Part shown: positions 15,893 to 27,843 of the stretch, piece after piece
Layout of the letters: each line of letters opens with the position of its first letter
Position numbering within the stretch: position 1 is the stretch's first letter
Origin: Cordia subcordata
Taxonomy: Eukaryota > Streptophyta > Magnoliopsida > Boraginales > Cordiaceae
Reading direction: 5' to 3'
DNA length: 64,000 nucleotides
Assembly: GCA_028554755.1 (NCBI GenBank)
Contig: JAPTOF010000006.1
Coordinates: forward strand, 14,569,001-14,633,000
Translations under genes and position numbers: made by a program
Notes under the pieces: model-generated
Database searches by the model: none
The model's input: the letters and a program-made list of their open reading frames with translations, nothing else
Told to the model about the DNA's origin: nothing

Positions 15893-16900
15893 AGAGCGTG
15901 GCAGAGCAAAGCGATAAGCTACGTTAGGGATTCAATCCAAGATCTCGAAGGGACCAACGTATCATGGATTTAATTTTCCACGAGTACCAAATCTAACTAC
16001 CCTTTTAGTTGGTGACATCTCAACATTACATGGTCACCTACTTCTAGCTTCAATTTCTTCCTTTTTTGATCCACTCAACTTTTTTGACTATCTTGAGCCT
16101 CTTTTGTTCAAGCTCTGATCATTTTGATTTCCTTTTCAGTCTCTTCAATTAACTGCGGACCTAAAGGCTCTTTCTACCCCAACTCCCAATAAAGAGGTAT
16201 ACGACAATTTCTCCTGTAAATTGCTTCAAATAGGGACATTTTGATACTAGCTTGGTAGCTGTTATTATAAGCAAACTATACTGGTGTTAAATGTCTATCC
16301 CAACTTCCACCAAGGTCTAAGACACGTTCAGAGCATATCTTCCATTGTTTAGATTGCTCTTTCACTTTATCCATTTGTTTATGGATGGTAGGCGGTGCTA
16401 ATCTTGAGCTTGGTACCCATAACATTTTGAAAACTTTTCCAAAAGTTGGAAGCAAATCTTGTATCCTTGTCAGACACTCTCTCATTCAATACCCCATGTA
16501 ACCTAAAGATTTCCTTTATATACAACTCTACAAGCTTTTCCATTGTCGTTTCCAAAGAAAACGATAAGAAGTGAGCTGACTTGGTCAATCTATCCACAAT
16601 CACCCTGATTGCATCTCACTTATCTTTTGTTTGAGGCAGACCCATCACAAAATCCATGGAAATACATTCTGGTATATCCAGAGGTTGCAAAGGTCTAGAT
16701 GGTCTTTAATGCTCTGCCTTTACTTTCTGATAGCTTAAACATTTGGTCACATTTTCTGTAATGTCTTTCTTCATATTAGGCCACAAAAAAGGATCCCTTA
16801 AATCGCAATACATCTTTGCTCCACCTGGATGAATTGAAAACAAGAACCATTGCATTATCATGGATTTCCTTCTTAATTTTTGAGTCCTTTGGCACACACA
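15893..16900 (-). pseudogene. Ty3/gypsy integrase region
   Basis: Minus-strand translation starts with a zinc-binding segment HPGGAKMYCDLRDPFLWP...CLSYQKVKAEH at about 16840-16706, followed by the catalytic core with MIVDRLTKSAHF (16603) and a RLHGV...RVSDKDTRFASNFW stretch; the first catalytic Asp motif and the DRF motif are visible. Frameshifts separate 16603-16379 from 16485-16276. The region ends at YVGPFEILD*IPNVAYRFALPR, cut by the copia insertion. The H2C2 text QVKAEH and the order are typical of Del/Tekay chromoviruses. Confidence 0.85.
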
Positions 16901-16964
16901 ATCTTCCTTGAAATCTTAAAGTATCATCCCCATGTAATTGCAGAATGGTTTTTTTTTTTCACTC

Positions 16965-18420
16965 TTAATTTCTCTTCTTGCTTTTGCTAAATATAAATCC
17001 TACTTTTGAACTATTTTGATTCTTTCCACAAACATGTGTTAGGTTGAAATATAGGCCATTATGGGCCATGGTAGCACCTTCTGACTTCACTATAACTTCA
17101 ATTTTCATCCTTTCAAACTCTTCTATCAGTTCTTTCTGAGAGGTGATCAAAGCAGCCATACTCTTGCTAGGTTTCTTGTTAAGGGTATCAACCACCTTAT
17201 TAGCCTTCCCAGTAAGGTAGTTAATCCGTAAATCATAATCTTTAATAAGCTTAACCATCTTTGTTGCCTTAAATTCAATTCCTTCTGAGTAAAGAGGTAT
17301 TTTACACTCCAATGATCTGTATAGATTTCACATGTGACTCCATATAAGTAATGTCACCACATCTTGAGTGCAAACACTACTGCTGTAAATTCTAGATCAT
17401 GAGTGGGGTAATTTTGCTCATAGGTTTTTGGTTGCCGAGAAACATATGCAATAACCTTATCCTATTGCATTAACACACGCCCTAACCTATTTCTGGGTGC
17501 ATCACTATAGATCGTAAACCCCTTAATACCAGAAGGTAAAGCAAGCAGTGGTGTAGATACTAGACATTATTTTAGTTCTTGGAAAGCCTTTTCACAATCC
17601 AATCCCCATTTAAATTCTACATCTTTGCATATAAGGCGTGTCATGGGAGTAGCTATATGTGAAAATTCCGGGACAAACTTTCCATAGTGGCCTGCTAATC
17701 CCAGAAAACTACGAACTTTAGTTACTGAGGTTAGCCTTGGCTAACTATTCATTGCCTCGATTTTTTGTGGGTCTACTAATATTCCTTTTTTGGAGATCAA
17801 ATGCCCTAGAAATGCAACTTCCCTTGGCCAAAACTCATATTTCTTAAACTTAGCATACAGCTATTTTTCCCTCAAAGTTTGTAATACCATTCTCAGATAT
17901 GTTTCATGCTCATCGTGATTCTTAGAGTAGATAAGTATGTCGTCAATAAACACCACAACAAATTGATCTAAGAAAATGTTTAAAGACTTGGTTCATCAAG
18001 TCTATGAAAGCTGCTAGTGCATTTGTTAATCTAAATGGCATAGCAAAAACTCATAGTGTGTATATATGGTCCTAAAGGTAGTCTTAGGTATATCCTCAGT
18101 CTTGACCTTAAGCTGATGGTATCATGATCTTAAGTCAATTTTGAATAATACCCTCACACCTTGCAACTGGTCAAATAAGTCTTCAATTCTTGGTAATGGG
18201 TTAATCATGACCTTATCTGAGTCTCTATAATCAACATACAGGCACTTACTCCTATCTTTCTTCTTTACAATAAGTATAGGTGCACGCCATGGTGATACAC
18301 TTGGTCAAATCTATCCCTTGTCCAAAATTCTTATTATACTTTTATTTTCTTTCACTCTATTGGTGCCATTCAATAAGAAGCCTTGGATATGGGCCTCATC
18401 CCAGGGACTAAGTCAATTCT
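16965..18420 (-). pseudogene. Ty3/gypsy reverse transcriptase and RNase H
   Basis: Reading the minus strand from about 18420: [34 protein letters not shown], and the catalytic [11 protein letters not shown] (codons at 17950-17939 give FIDD). Then come [11 protein letters not shown] and the RNase H text [26 protein letters not shown] and [11 protein letters not shown]. Stops and frameshifts are frequent. The downstream tether (17312-16965) includes [18 protein letters not shown]. All catalytic landmarks of a Ty3/gypsy RT are recognisable, but no continuous frame exists. Confidence 0.9.
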
Positions 18421-18621
18421 GACCTCGACCACCGACTAAAGAGAGAGTCTAGATATCTCTTCTGGAAACACATGTAGAAATTCTCATGCAACAGGGATAT
18501 CCTTCAACTTTAGTTTATTAGTTTATGACATTGTTACACAAGCTAGGGAAGTAGTATAGCCTTTCCTTAGCATCTTTTGAGCCTTCAATGCATATATGAC
18601 TCGAGGAGTTTATTGACTTCT

Positions 18622-18945
18622 TCAGATAAAGTTGAATTTTGATTCACCAGGCATCCAAAAAATTACTTTTGCGTCAAAATAGTCTATCTGCCCATGGTAA
18701 TCTGCTAGCCAATTCATTCCTAGAACTACATCAAAATCTTTCATTTCTAGTTCAGTCAAGTTTGTGGACAACTCGTTATTCTCGATGCTGACTAAGCAGC
18801 TTTTTATGTACGGTGCCAATTGTAATTGATTTCCATTTTCAGATTCTAGCATTTCAGGCGTAGTATCAGGTAGTGTAGCGAACATAGGCAAAACAAATGA
18901 AAATTTTGACCTAGAGTGAAAAAGTACACATGCAAAAGCTAACAT
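18622..18945 (-). pseudogene. Ty3/gypsy aspartic protease region
   Basis: The 107-codon minus-strand frame contains FDVVLGMNWLADYHGQIDY, the C-terminal protease signature of plant gypsy elements (DVILGMDWL). The upstream active-site DSGA is not seen in frame. It lies between the gag zinc knuckle and RT, as expected. Confidence 0.75.
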
Positions 18946-19039
18946 GATTTGAATAATACCTGAGACAACATCTTTAGAAGCCTAGTCATCACCCTGGGTA
19001 ATGGAAAATACCATGCACAACTCTTGGCTTTTTCCTCCC

Positions 19040-19960
19040 ATCCTTTGTATCGGTATTTCCAGATTTCATGTTTGGACAATCCTTAATAGGTGATCCATAC
19101 CTCTACACCAAAAACAAGCCCCAATAATCCAGCGACACTCCTTAGTTGAGTGGTAGCCATTACATCTCTTACACCCCTAGCTAATGTTATTTCCTCCAAC
19201 AGTAGAATTTGATTTCCTGTTTGATCCTCCAGGGGTCCCAAACTTGTTTGTTGATGGGCTGGAATAATCCTTTCTGCTACCTTAGGGTAGATGCACTACA
19301 GGAAGTTCAAATCTCTTTCATCTACAGTTGTAGAATACACCACATCACTCAAGGTCTGAAAATAGTGTGAAGCCACAATAGTACGAATCTCCAATCTCAA
19401 ACCCAGATCAAATTTTCATGCCTTCTCATAGTCATTCGAAATTAGTTGAGGTGTAAACTGGGCTAATTGAGTAAACTTCTTAACATAGTCTAACAATGAT
19501 AGGTCCCTTTGCTTCAAATTTGCAAAGTCTGCAACTTTCTAGTTTTTATAAGCAATTGGGTAGAATTCTTTCTCAAACAAGACTTTAAATTCCTTCCAAT
19601 CTACTTCACCCTGCCAATCCTTTGCCACCCCTCACAGCAAAAGAGTGTTGAACCATTCTCAACAATCATCATCAAACTTGAGTGAGTCAAAATACTACTC
19701 CAATTCTGCCAACCAGTCCTTAGCTTCTCGAGAGTCACCTTTCCCGAAAAACTTTGATGGACTTTATTGCATGAATTTTCCAAAGTATATTGCTCCTCTT
19801 GGTCACCCTTCTTGGTAGCTTGCTCATGACTTGTATTTGTGGCCATTTCGATCCTGGTCTTAGCTGCCTTAGCACGTCTAAAAGTCTCAGCTAGAGTTTA
19901 ACATCACTTACATGTTTTACGCGAATTGTTTTCTTTCTTTGAGGTGCCATTCCTTATACC
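19040..19960 (-). pseudogene. Ty3/gypsy gag with zinc knuckles
   Basis: Minus-strand translation gives the Retrotrans_gag pattern DWKEFKVLFEKEFYP, then KVADFANLKQRDLSL, YVKKFTQLAQF and FDLGLRLEIR. A cysteine-histidine array CKRCNGYHSTKEC...CFWCRGMDH at about 19172-19105 is a doubled zinc knuckle with its last Cys lost. The N-terminal part is frameshifted (19846-19601). It is upstream of the protease and about 0.15 kb from the primer binding site. Confidence 0.75.
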
Positions 19961-20084
19961 AAGATATCATAACAATTATTAACAACAAACGAGTATGAAA
20001 CATAAACGAGAAAAAACGACATGGGCAATGTAAACCCGATTCCTCGAACCCCCACTTGGCCAGCTCTATTTTGATCAAAACCTA

Positions 20085-20096
20085 GCTTTGATGCCA
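20085..20096 (-). other. Ty3/gypsy primer binding site
   Basis: The minus strand reads TGGCATCAAAGC directly after the LTR, resembling the tRNA-Met primer site TGGTATCAGAGC with two changes. It sets the inner LTR border near 20097. Confidence 0.55.
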
Positions 20097-22190
20097 CTCT
20101 GTCGTGCCCCTAAAAAATCATCTATTCAAACATTAGGAACGTGACCGCTACATGCCTAGGAAATAACATCTCGCTAGGCCTGCAAGGTGCTAAAAGAAAA
20201 AACACCCAACAGACAAACTATATAACTAGAAATGTGCCTGCCTTAACAATTCACTTCATAAAAGGTGAACACTCACTAGTTTAAGAATATGATAAAATTC
20301 CGAACATCTAAAGTTCAAAGGTATCAGCAAAACAGAAATTTCCAACTAAGCAAGAGTTACATATCAAACTCTATGAAATAAGTCTAAATCCTTATTTGAG
20401 CTAAAAATAAAACAAATGTCCAGATCATCAAATGGAAGAAAATACTACTAACAGTGATATGAGAACTTCCACCAGTCCAAGCATTCTCTAGCTGTTTTAT
20501 TTCTTATCTGTGACAAAATATTGACAATTGGGATGAGTAAAGAAATTTACTCAGTAAGTAGACATGCTCTTAGGAAAAAAAAAAAAATGACTTTTAGGCA
20601 CAACCAAGCTGGCCACCGAGTATAGAAGAGTTTTCTATCTTTCCAAAGAAATCTTTCTGGCACAGATGTTGTACAAAACTAAACTGTAACACATGTACAT
20701 CCTTAACCTAATCAAAATTATGACTAACAAATTTAAACCACATTTAAGCAAAACTTGTACCATGAACCACCATAAGAATTTCAAGACACCCATTTTAAAC
20801 ACCATTACACATAGTCAAATATCATAGAATGATATATAATAATAAAATCAACTCAGAAATAAATAAGATCTCAAATCCAAAAGTTGGCTGTGACTACTCT
20901 TAGTCTTGGCGGCATAGGTCCAGAGTAATGGTTGAATCTCAAAGCCCAAAGTAAATGAATATCCAAACATGTAGTGCGCTACCCCAAAACAGTAACTGAT
21001 ATACCATACACTGTCAAAGTACAAAACAAAACACAGCCTCAGACCAATAACAAATTGCCAAAAGGTCCAAGATCAGTATAATTTCTAGAAACAAATTCCC
21101 TCATTGGAACAATTTTCTTCTATAAAAATCCCAAGTCTATGACTTCAAATAAAATTATTATTATTATTTTTACTGATAGTATAACCTAAAAAAATAATGA
21201 ACCTTTAAAAATCTGAAAATTGAAAATCATTCCACACAATATACATAGGCGTGTGATCAAACTTGGTTTTAATTCTTTTCCTAAACAGAATTTGCACTAA
21301 CATACATATAAATTAATTATGCACACGGACCTTCATAAACATGCATATGACTTGAACAAAATCCACTGTTCTTTTCTTCCTCAGAGAATAAGTCCAAATT
21401 TTCAAACTCACACGTGAACTACTACACTAATATGATGCACATTTCAAGCCATAGCCACAATCACATACTGGCATCACCTAAACACCATTCATATAAAATG
21501 ACATTGCCCTTGAATGCCTGCAGGCTGATCATGCTAGTGGCACGCTACGTTGCTATAGAGTTTGGTGATTAAGTTAATAAAGAAAACAGAAATTTTCCTT
21601 CTCCACCTATCAAACTATCACAGCAACCATTTATGAATCGCATGCACGAACTTATCATTATATTTTTTTCTCAAAGTTGTAACAAATAGCATATCACACT
21701 TCCATGCATAACAATTGTTTTTATTATTATTTTGTTATCACATAATTTTCAGCATAACTATAATATATTTAAGAAAATTTAGTTCCAAAATCCGGAATTT
21801 TGCGAAGAGAAAAGAGAATAGTCCTACTTATCTTAAGAGAAAATTCGCACCAAAGCCCTAGAATTTCAATTCCAAAGTTGCCTAATCTCCGGACTTGCTT
21901 TTTGAATCCATATTTCTCCTTGCGGCTCACCCTCTGCATTAAGCCAATTCAAAAGTTTGGAGTCAAGAAATGATACCCTGCTTAAATTGTCATTGTACTT
22001 TCTTATAGATATTGTTCACCCAATTTCCTTGTACCCAATCTACAGAACGTGAGTTTTTGTTAAGATCTGTGTTGATCATTTTTTATTAGGACTCTTGTGG
22101 CATAGCATCCATCAACAACAATAGATAAGCTTAATAGAATTTAATAAATAGAATTTAAAAAGACAAAGAAAAAAATAATGGATCGTTACA
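20097..22190 (-). mobile_element. Ty3/gypsy (Del/Tekay-like) 5' LTR
   Basis: About 2.09 kb, the intact partner of the left LTR. On the minus strand it begins TGTAACGATCCATTA at 22190 and ends GGGGCACGACAGAG at 20097. It aligns with 661-2093 and 4003-4488; the first 194 bp on the plus strand have no counterpart in the left LTR. No reading frame is supported in it. Confidence 0.85.
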
Positions 22191-22835
22191 GATAATATGC
22201 TCATTATTGAATATTTATAATTGTTAATTTTATATTTCACAAGTTTTATACTATATTCATAACTTTTTATAATATATGTTCAGAATACTTATACTCTATG
22301 TTCAAAACTCTTATATTACATGTTCATAGATTGTACATTGTATATTCACAAAAGTTTGATGGAGAGAATAGACGAATTTGATTTAGTCAAAACATCAAAC
22401 ACAAATTTGCATCATTTTTGCTTCAATAGATCAATGACTTTGGGATCATACTATTTCCTATACACTTTCGCATCATCATTCTTAACTCCCAAAATTTTTT
22501 TTAACAATTTTCTCTACAACTACAATATTGCAAGCTCTTTTTTTTCTTTTTGGAGCTAGCTTCCTTCTCCCTATATATACATACACACACATATTTAGAT
22601 GATGATTATATTGGTGGAGAGAAAGGAGAAAAAGGAAGAAAGAGGGAAGAGAGTGATAGTGATTGTGAGAACGATAAGAGAGAGCGAGACGAGAGACAGC
22701 TTTAATTTTTTTTACTAATGCGTGTTATTCACGTCATATTTGGTGCATAGTGTTCCGTATGAGCACGGTAAAAATTGAGATTCATGCCTCTTTTACAAAT
22801 GAGACATGTCATTATTTCGTGAAATGCTTTTCCTT
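22191..22835. mobile_element. Right half of the small AT-rich element (family X)
   Basis: GTTCA-containing tandem repeats (22191-22330) continue those left of the Tekay element. They are followed by a spacer, a GA-rich purine tract at 22615-22700, AGCTTTAA plus a T run (22700-22720), and a hairpin-like block at 22739-22765 (GTGCATAGTGTTCCGTATGAGCAC). The order repeats-spacer-purine tract-AGCT(T)n-hairpin is the same as at 47612-48640. The reading frame at 22320-22559 is AT-rich and unsupported. Confidence 0.45.
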
Positions 22836-24101
22836 CAAAAAGTCTACACCTTTTTTATTATGTCTATATTTTTTTCTAACTTAAATATTTTATTCAATTA
22901 CTATAAATCTCTTATTAAAAAATAAAATTAATATTGAGAACCTTATTGAGAGTTAAACATTTTATCAAAATATATTCATAAAAATATCAATATTTAATTG
23001 CAGTGTAGCACGGGACACAAACTCTAGTTAGTATAGATATGAATGTTTGGTGTTGCTACATGTACTAAAGATGGCATAAAGTGAATGTACAATTAGTAAA
23101 TATGTAAATGATTAAAGAATAGTTCAAATCGTTAAAATTACATTCCCTAATATATACGAATATTTGGTATTGCCATGTATACAGAGAGACTACTCCCGTT
23201 ATATATATATTTGAGTAAACAATTACTCAAATTATTTAGACTATTCACTTTTCTTGTATATGTGGACTTTTTCTTTCTTAAAGTTTTTTTTTCTTTAAAT
23301 TTTTTAACAAATTTTCCACCTCTAACCCAATTCCTATCCTCCACACAATTTGAACCAAGATTTTACTCCACGACTATTTAGACTATCCCTAATTTTTGTA
23401 TACATAAACTTTTTACATAAAAAAATAACTATGAAAAGTTGTAACACCAAAGATAATCAAATAAACCAGTAGGTATTTTGAAAAAAAATTGTCAATGTTG
23501 TTAAAAATTACACGTTAAATCTTTCGAGCACATGGCAATTTAATAATTTTTCATTCTTAAGAGTAAATCAATTACTATATTCTTGAGGGTTAGTGATTCA
23601 TTTAATTTTTCATTTTTGATACGATAAACTAGTTCTTTATTTTTGTAATTTATATCGCCATAAATTTTTAAGTCAAAATATTAACAAGTTGGACACATAA
23701 AAAAAATGTCAGCATATACAATTTTTTTTTCCAATTTTAAATTTACATGTTCCAATCACATATCCCAACATGCGTATTATGTGTTCAATAAAATTTTTGA
23801 TGATTTTTTATTTTAGGACTAATAACATCAATAGTTATAAAGGTACAACTATTATCTTATGTTTAAAATAAGGGATTTAATTCTTTAAAAAATTAAAGAA
23901 AATAGACTTATGGATCATTAACCCAAAAAACTACATTTTTTTCATAAATTATTAAATTAAAAGAATATAATATTATTATGACATCAAACATAAATCTATG
24001 AATTTTGATAAAACAGCACATTTTTCTGCACTTGTCTAAAGAAGAGGGGGAAAAAGAAAAGAGGGAAAAATTTCTTTTCTCTTTCCTCCTCGCTCCTGTT
24101 C
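22836..24101. other. Intergenic region and TAF12 promoter region
   Basis: AT-rich with no supported frame. A block near 22999-23030 (GTGTAGCACGGGACAC then CTCTAGTTAG) resembles a Helitron 3' end (hairpin then CTAGT before T), but the stem is weak. From about 24030 the sequence becomes purine-rich then pyrimidine-rich, the usual look of a plant 5' UTR; the transcription start probably lies near 24000-24060. No clear TATA box was chosen. Confidence 0.4.
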
Positions 24102-24206
24102 TTGATCTTGTCCTTGAGTTTGGTTTCTCTTCACAATTTGCACACACAACACACACTAAACTCTCACAATTTCACCTCCAAATCATCCCAAGAAGAGAAA
24201 GATAAC

Positions 24207-27200
24207 ATGGAAAATTCAGCATCATCGTCTTCCCCGAAGCCACCACAGCCGCCGCCACCGCCGATAATCGAACCCGGCTCAAACCCTCCGCTGCAATCGG
24301 CGGTCACGGCGGCGGCCGCGGTGTCATCTTCCTCCAACCCCGCCATTGCTATGCCTTCGCCTCCCACCAACGCTATCAATTCTCGTCTGAACCCTTCCTC
24401 TTTGTCTTCTTCTCAACCCCAGTTGGTACAACCCCAACAGCAGGTGGTACAACCCACCCATCAGCAACAACAGCAACAAATGCTTCAAATCCAACAACAA
24501 CAACAGCAGCAGCAGCAGCAGCAGCAGCAACAAATGCAGCTTCAACAGCAACAGTTGCAGAACAATAACAATAACAATAGCAATAACAACAACAGTAATA
24601 ATGGTGGTAATAATAATTTGATGGCTGCAATGAATTTTCAGATGCATCAGAGCTTACAGAGATCCCCGTCGATGACGAGGCTGAGCCAACAGCAGCAGCA
24701 GCAACAACAGCAGCAGCAGTTCAATGTGATGCGGCAGCAGCAGCAGCAAGGTGGTATTTACAGCCAAATGAATTTTGGTGCAGGAGGAGGTGGTGGTGGG
24801 CCCCTTCAGCAACAGCAACAGCAGCAGCAGCAGCAAATGGGGCAGATGAGCAATGCGAATTTCACGCGATCACAGCTAATGGGACAAGCTGGGCAATTGC
24901 CAATGCTTTCTGGGCAGGCTGCTGCTGCTGCCGCCGCGGCTCAGTTCAATTTGCAGTCTCAGTTTTTAGCTTCGGTATGTGATATAATGTCTAAAAGGTG
25001 GAGCTTTTTGTTGTTACAGATTTGCTTTAGGCTCAAATGGTTTCTCGAGTATAGGGATTTTTTTTGTATTTTTTATTTTACATTCGCTTTTTTTAGCTTT
25101 GGTATATAATCTAACTGTTAAAAGACGGAAACTTTTGTGCTTCTAGAGTATTCTGTTTAATGGTCGTATAGTTTTTTGACTATAGGTTCTTGGAGACTGC
25201 ATAGTCTATTTGATTTCTAGTTTTAGCCTTCAGTATGTGAGGCAATTGTTAGAAGATAGAATCTTTTGCAGTTTAGTGGTATTCTGTTTAATGGCCTAAT
25301 AGTTTTCACAAGTATGGGTTAGTTGAGGATATTATGCTAGTTTCCCAAGAACTTTTATATTGGATTTATGGTACATATATGTATTAGATACCCATTTCTT
25401 ATATTTATTTTTGTGTGACTAATTTTTTGAAGAAGTGGAATATTATGTATAAACTAATAGTTCAAGAATCTTTTGGGGATAATGTTTTCCGGAGATATGC
25501 ACGTGTAATATGTGCTTTTACTCTGTGTGTGTGTGTGTGTTTGTGTGACTGTACATTTGACGAAAAATGGAGCTTTGAATGCAGCCACGTCAGAAGGCGG
25601 CTCTGATGCAGGGGGCTCAAGTCCATCCTGGGAATTCTGCTGGGCAGACCTTACAGGGGATGCAGGCAATGGGAATGATGGGGCCTCTCAATTTGAGTTC
25701 TCAGTTGAGAGCGAATGGGTCTCTTGCTTATGCACAAAGGATGAATCAGGGTCAATTAAGGCAGCAATTATCGCAACAAAATCCACTTGCAAGTAATCAG
25801 GTATTAGTATGCCTTTTCACTTTCTCACTGATGATTACTGTTCATTTATCAGAATGAAAGAATGTTTTAAAAAATTTAGAGCAATGTGTAGATTTACTGT
25901 TAAAATATGCAGTTTGTTAATTTGGGTTTATCTAGGTTTTCATCTTTTGGCCCAATGATGTCTACTGATCACTGAAAAGTTAATAACATATGACATCTAG
26001 ATTTGCATTTTTCCCAGGGGACTCCCTTGTTCTCAGACAAAATTTCTAGAACTCAATCATGCAGACTTCTGATTTCAGTGTTTCTTTCCACCTTCAATAG
26101 AGGTTCTTTTCTTTTCTGTTTTTATAATTGCAGAACGGTCTTCACATCTACCTGACATTGTTTAATTGACAATAGGTGTTTCTGTGAGATTATCTCTCTC
26201 CGACACAAGAAAATAGATAAAACTCTTGCTTTGTGTCAAAATATGTTTGAGCTCCTTTTGCTAGTGTTTTTATTTTGTTCAGCAAATCGGGCTCTTGCAC
26301 TTGTGTGTTTTAGTCACTATGAATGAAATCATAGTTTTGTAAAATTTATTTGCGAGTATGTGATTTGATAGTTGATTGATTCACTTGTAGTATTTAGTAA
26401 ATCTGGCTTGTAAGTTTGGAAAACATCATACCTTTGAAAAAAACTAGCTTGGCCTTGACTCTGATACTTTGGGCTAGTTGTCTGTGTAAGAGGATTCAGT
26501 CCTGATACAAGTTTTGATGTCCTAACTTGGTGATTGTACTTTTGCTGCATACATTCGCAAGATCTTATCTTGAGACTGACCTCAGCTTGATTTAGTTGTT
26601 ATCTATACGTGTATTAAAATGAGAATACCATTCTGGGCTTGATCTGCCTCAGCAAACCTGCCTCTCCCCCACACTAAACCAACATGATAAGTAATTATAT
26701 CTGTCGTATAATATCTAAAAATATCTTTGAAGATTTGATTTCCGCTTGTAATATACTCTTGAGCAGATTTTATTGTTACATGTCAAGAAAGGAAGGCTTG
26801 AGTTGAGTATACACATGCGCGCACATACAAATAATCCGGGAAGTCTTGAAATGTATGTGGTTCAGGCATCTATAACCACAGCTTAGCAGTCAGAGTGAAC
26901 TTGCCTTGGAATTATATCTTGTTTCTGTGACCTAAAAAGCTGAAAGCATTCACAAGAGATCACTGCATATCATGGCCAATCATCTTTTTTACCATATATG
27001 ATTTAAAAGATTTAAAAACTGTATGACATGTGAGTGAATTGCCATCTGTGTTATGAAGGTAGGCCATCTATAATAGTGCAATGTTCATAATATACTAGAT
27101 AGACATTGCTTTGGTTCTGCAATTCAGTTTTTGCAGTACTCCAAGTCACTTTATCCTCGCAGAAAATCTGAAAAAGTAATAAGGCACTTTTGGTTGGCTT

Positions 27201-27802
27201 TATTTTTTCCATTTGTCACACTTATTTGGACTCTTCTGCCTTTTGGCAACAAATAGAGAAGGTACGATGGACTCTTTCTACAAGTGATATGAAAAGTTGC
27301 AAGTACAAATTAGCTGGAAATAAGTAATGCCCTATTTTAGGGAAAGATTCTTGTCTTTCATTAAATTTTTTGTTGGATCCTTCAAATTGTCATTGAATTA
27401 ATCAATTAATGAGCATTCTCATGTCAGATTATTTACTGTGTTTCTCTCCTCTTGCGCTTATCTCCTTTTTAACATTATTTCTTTTTCTAGAAACTACAGG
27501 GACAAGGCCTGGCAAGGACGTCGTTCATGAACCAGCAATTATCTGCATTAAATCAGAATGGACAAACGGCCATGATGCAGAACACTCTGTCTCAACAACA
27601 GTGGTTGAAGCAAATGCCATCTATATCTTCTCCTAATTCTGCTTCATATCGTCTTCAACAGCAAAGGCAGCAAATACTTTTGCAGCAGCAAATAGCTTCA
27701 TCTTCACAGTTGCATCCAAATGCTATGCCTTTTAATGCACAACAGTTATCTCAAATGGTACAGCAGCAGCAACAGCAAATGGGACATCCACAGATACATC
27801 AG

Positions 27803-27843
<41 letters not shown>

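Noticed and set aside
22999..23030. Helitron-like 3' end (hairpin then CTAGT)
   Set aside because: The stem is short and imperfect and no matching TC-type 5' end was found; kept only as a remark.
24102..24206. Possible upstream extension of TAF12 by 35 codons
   Set aside because: The extension begins with TTG, not ATG; the ATG at 24207 has a strong context, and this stretch looks like 5' UTR.
24324..24836. Minus-strand Leu- or Val/Ala-rich frames
   Set aside because: They are antisense shadows of the poly-Gln codons in TAF12 exon 1.
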